Assembly: GCF_036227205.1 (NCBI RefSeq)
Contig: NZ_CP109442.1
Location: forward strand, 8,618,001 to 8,682,000
DNA: 64,000 bases
Direction of reading: 5' to 3'
Origin: Amycolatopsis sp. NBC_01480
GTDB taxonomy: Bacteria; Actinomycetota; Actinomycetes; Mycobacteriales; Pseudonocardiaceae
Part shown: positions 61,619-64,000 of the stretch, piece after piece
Numbering within the stretch: the first letter of the stretch is position 1
Layout: the number at the start of each line of letters is the position of its first letter
Position numbers and translations under genes: made by a program
The notes under the pieces: model-generated
Told to the model about the DNA's origin: nothing
Databases searched by the model: none
What the model saw: only the letters and a program-made list of their open reading frames with translations

Positions 61619-61664
61619 GCGGGTACTGCCTCCCAGGTGAGGGGAACGACGGACGCGGGCCGGC

Positions 61665-64000
61665 TCAGCCGCGTCCGAGTTCTTGGTCGATGAACGCGAA
61701 CATTTCGTCGTCGCTCACCTCGGTGAGTTCCTCGGCACCACCGGCCTCCGCGGTGCCCGGCGCCTCGGCGGCCTCCAGCCGCCACTGCAGTGCGGACAGC
61801 CGTTTGACCAGCTGCGCCCGGACGGCGGCGTCCGGTTCGGCCGCCGACACCGCCGTTTCGAGCTTCTCGAGTTCGCTCAGGAGCGGGACCGGGCCGGCGT
61901 CGGCGCCGAGTTCCGCACCGAGTTCTGCACAGGCGTGGCGGACCAGCGCCAGCGGGGTCGGGTGGTCGAAGATCAGCGTGACCGGCAGGCGGACGCCGAG
62001 GTCGGCGGCGAGCCGGTTGCGCAGTTCGACCGCGGTCAGCGAGGTCATGCCGAGTTCGATGAACCCGCGTTCGGACTCGACGTCGTCCGGCGAACCGTGG
62101 CCGAGCACCGCGGCGACGTGGCGATTCACCAGTCCCAGCGCCAAGTTCTCCTGCTCGGCCGCGCTCAGCCCGGCCAGCCGGTCGAGCAGACTGGGCCTTT
62201 CCGTGCGGCCGGCTTCGCCGCTCGCCCGGCGCACGGAGGCCCGCACGAGCCCCCGGAACAGCGACGGGACGGCGTCGCGGGCGATCGACCGCAGCTCCAG
62301 CGGCGCCGTGACCACCAGCGCGTCGTCCACAGTGGACGCCAGGTCGAACAGCCCGAGGCCCTGCTCGGCCGTCATGGCGAGCACGCCCTCACGGCGGAAC
62401 CGGGCGAGGTCGGTTTCGTCGAGCTGTCCGGTGAGTTCGCTGCGCTGGGCCCAGAAACCCCAGGCCAGCGAGGTGGCGGGCAGCCCGCTGACCCGGCGTT
62501 GCTGGGCCAGCGCGTCGAGGAAGGTGTTCGCCGCCGCGTAGTTGGCCTGGCCGACCGCGCCGGAAACGCCGGAGAACGAGGAGAACAGCACAAACGCCGA
62601 CAGGTTCAGCTCGCGGGTCAGCTCGTGGAGGTTGAGCGCCGCGTCCACCTTGGGTTCGAGCACCTTGTCGACGCGTTCGCCGGTCAGCGCGTCGAGCACC
62701 CCGTCGTCGAGCACACCGGCCAGGTGGACGACGCTGCTCAGCGGGTGCTCGGCGGGAATCCCGGCCAGCACTCCGGCCAGCTCGTCACGGTTCGCGGTGT
62801 CGCACGAGACGATCTCGACCGCGGCGCCGAGCCCGGTCAGCTCGTCCCGAAGCTCGCTGGCGCCGGTGGCGTCCAGGCCGCGCCGGCTGGTCACCAGCAG
62901 GCGGCGGACCCCGCGCTTGCCGACGAGATGACGGCAGAGCAGCGCGCCCAAGGTGCCGGTGCCTCCCGTGACGAGCACGGTGCCGGAGCCGGTGGGGTCG
63001 AGCTGCCAGCCCGTGGACTCTTCCGCCGCCTCCGCCCGGACGAGCCGCGGGACGATCGCGGCGCCGCACCGGACGGCGAGCTGCGGTTCATCGGCGGCGA
63101 CGGCATCGGCGACCGCGGCGACAAGTGCCTTCGCGGAGCTGTCTTCCTCGTCGGTGTCGACCAGGGTGATCCGGCCGGGGTTCTCGGACTGGGCCGAGCG
63201 CACCAGGCCCCAGACGCCCGCGTCGGCCAGCCCGGCGACGCTCTCGTCCGATGCGGCGGCCACCGCCTGGCGGGTCAGCACCACCAGGCGGGAGCCGTCG
63301 AACCGGGGCTCGCGCAGGAAGGTCTGCACCGCAGCCAGGATGTCGCGGACCGAACTGTGGGCGGCTGCGGCGATATCGCCGGACGGCTCCGAAGCGACGG
63401 GCAGCAGGACCAGATCCGGCACCGGCTCCCCCGCCGTACCGAGTTCGTCGAGGCTCGGCACCGCCGCCACCGGGACCCCGGCACGTTCCACAGTGGACAC
63501 AGTGGACATCGCGCGGCCGGTGCCGACGACCGCCCAGTGGCCCTCCGGCTCGGCGGCTCCGACGGGGGCCGGGACCCACTGGACCTGGAACAGGGCATCG
63601 CGGTGGGCCGGTCCGGCGGGCGCGAGCTGATCCGCGGAGATCGTTCCCCGGCGGACCGAGGCCACGGTGAGCACTCGGGCACCGGTCAGGTCTTCGGCCG
63701 CGACGGACAGGCCGCCTTGGCCGTCCGGCGAGAGGCGCAGGCGCAGCGCGGTCGCGCCCGTGGCATGCACCTCGGCCCCGTGCCAGCTCGACGGCAGGCC
63801 CAGGTCGCCCGCCGTCGCCAGACCGGCGGCCAGCGCGGTCTGCAGGAGCGCCGGGTGCACGGCGAACCGGGCCGCTGCCGGATGAAGGTCCGAGGGGAGT
63901 TCGGTTTGCACGAACAGGTCTTCCTCTCGCCGCCACACCTCGACGACGTTCCGGAACGCGGGCCCGGGCTGGTGCCCGGCCGTCTCCGCTGCCGCAAGGA
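61665..64000 (-). CDS. Modular type I PKS, C-terminal part (DH-KR-ACP-docking; N-terminus off window)
   Basis: About 778 residues visible, running off the right edge. Order: end of a DH ([11 protein letters not shown]...), a KR (about 320-560; [17 protein letters not shown] in HLAGVLDDG, Tyr in [12 protein letters not shown]-type, intact), an ACP ([12 protein letters not shown], Ser present) and a C-terminal docking tail ([18 protein letters not shown]). The DH second catalytic motif reads [12 protein letters not shown]: the usual Asp is Gln, so this DH is probably inactive and a hydroxyl would remain. It ends 46 bases before the four-module PKS and its tail should dock onto that protein's N-terminal coiled coil. 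Confidence 0.93.
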   Translation of the reverse strand, partial: LAAAETAGHQPGPAFRNVVEVWRREEDLFVQTELPSDLHPAAARFAVHPALLQTALAAGLATAGDLGLPSSWHGAEVHATGATALRLRLSPDGQGGLSVAAEDLTGARVLTVASVRRGTISADQLAPAGPAHRDALFQVQWVPAPVGAAEPEGHWAVVGTGRAMSTVSTVERAGVPVAAVPSLDELGTAGEPVPDLVLLPVASEPSGDIAAAAHSSVRDILAAVQTFLREPRFDGSRLVVLTRQAVAAASDESVAGLADAGVWGLVRSAQSENPGRITLVDTDEEDSSAKALVAAVADAVAADEPQLAVRCGAAIVPRLVRAEAAEESTGWQLDPTGSGTVLVTGGTGTLGALLCRHLVGKRGVRRLLVTSRRGLDATGASELRDELTGLGAAVEIVSCDTANRDELAGVLAGIPAEHPLSSVVHLAGVLDDGVLDALTGERVDKVLEPKVDAALNLHELTRELNLSAFVLFSSFSGVSGAVGQANYAAANTFLDALAQQRRVSGLPATSLAWGFWAQRSELTGQLDETDLARFRREGVLAMTAEQGLGLFDLASTVDDALVVTAPLELRSIARDAVPSLFRGLVRASVRRASGEAGRTERPSLLDRLAGLSAAEQENLALGLVNRHVAAVLGHGSPDDVESERGFIELGMTSLTAVELRNRLAADLGVRLPVTLIFDHPTPLALVRHACAELGAELGADAGPVPLLSELEKLETAVSAAEPDAAVRAQLVKRLSALQWRLEAAEAPGTAEAGGAEELTEVSDDEMFAFIDQELGRG

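Overview
The window is high-GC actinobacterial DNA, most likely from a Pseudonocardiaceae member such as Amycolatopsis. The evidence is the mycobacteria-like gcvH-garA-ftsR-DUF151-ResR block, the DUF3558/type VII-like genes, the many GTGA/ATGA gene overlaps, and long perfect intergenic palindromes. The genus is inferred, not proven.

Left part (1-31 kb, mostly chromosomal housekeeping). 1-1502: three type VII secretion-associated genes, then an AcnR-type repressor with its operator. 3.1-6.4 kb: a translationally coupled pair of CNNM/CorC membrane proteins with a third gene, behind a hairpin-rich leader. 6.5-9.5 kb: a substrate-binding-like protein, an aldo/keto reductase, and an XRE regulator divergent from a SnoaL-like protein. 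9.58-14.7 kb: the glycine/nitrogen/division block (ResR-like MerR, DUF151, FtsR, GarA, GcvH, phosphatidyltransferase). It carries a tandem glycine riboswitch with terminator where gcvP would be expected, but no gcvP. 15-21.3 kb: lipoprotein, acyl-CoA synthetase, dienoyl-CoA isomerase-like protein, hydrolase, siroheme synthase/CobA, ankyrin protein. 21.3-25.1 kb: a divergent zinc-starvation regulon around one Zur-box-like site. It has Cys-poor paralogues of S18, S14, L33, L28, L31 and L32, plus two COG0523 proteins, one of them a degenerate pseudo-GTPase. 25.2-28.9 kb: DoxX protein, MarR regulator, DHA2 efflux pump, dienelactone hydrolase, DUF6295. 29 kb: a secreted GH75 chitosanase with a palindromic operator.

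Right part (30-64 kb, a secondary-metabolite cluster). A class II asparagine synthetase and a C-A-PCP NRPS protein (minus strand) diverge from a type II thioesterase and a DrrAB-type ABC exporter (plus). An IS481-family element with a frameshifted transposase follows; it sits in a palindrome and now supplies the stop codon of an epoxide hydrolase. A CGNR regulator follows. Then comes a 6,872-residue modular type I PKS with four consecutive KS-AT-DH-KR-ACP modules, all malonyl-type and all with B-type KRs. Behind it (upstream in transcription) is the C-terminal part of another PKS, whose DH lacks its catalytic Asp.

Together the PKS genes predict a conjugated tetraene inside a longer chain, i.e. 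a polyene. The NRPS protein and the amidotransferase probably supply a nitrogen-containing unit or amide, the type II thioesterase clears blocked carrier proteins, and DrrAB exports the product. No chain-terminating thioesterase lies in the window, and the C-terminal docking tail of the large PKS implies at least one further subunit outside it.
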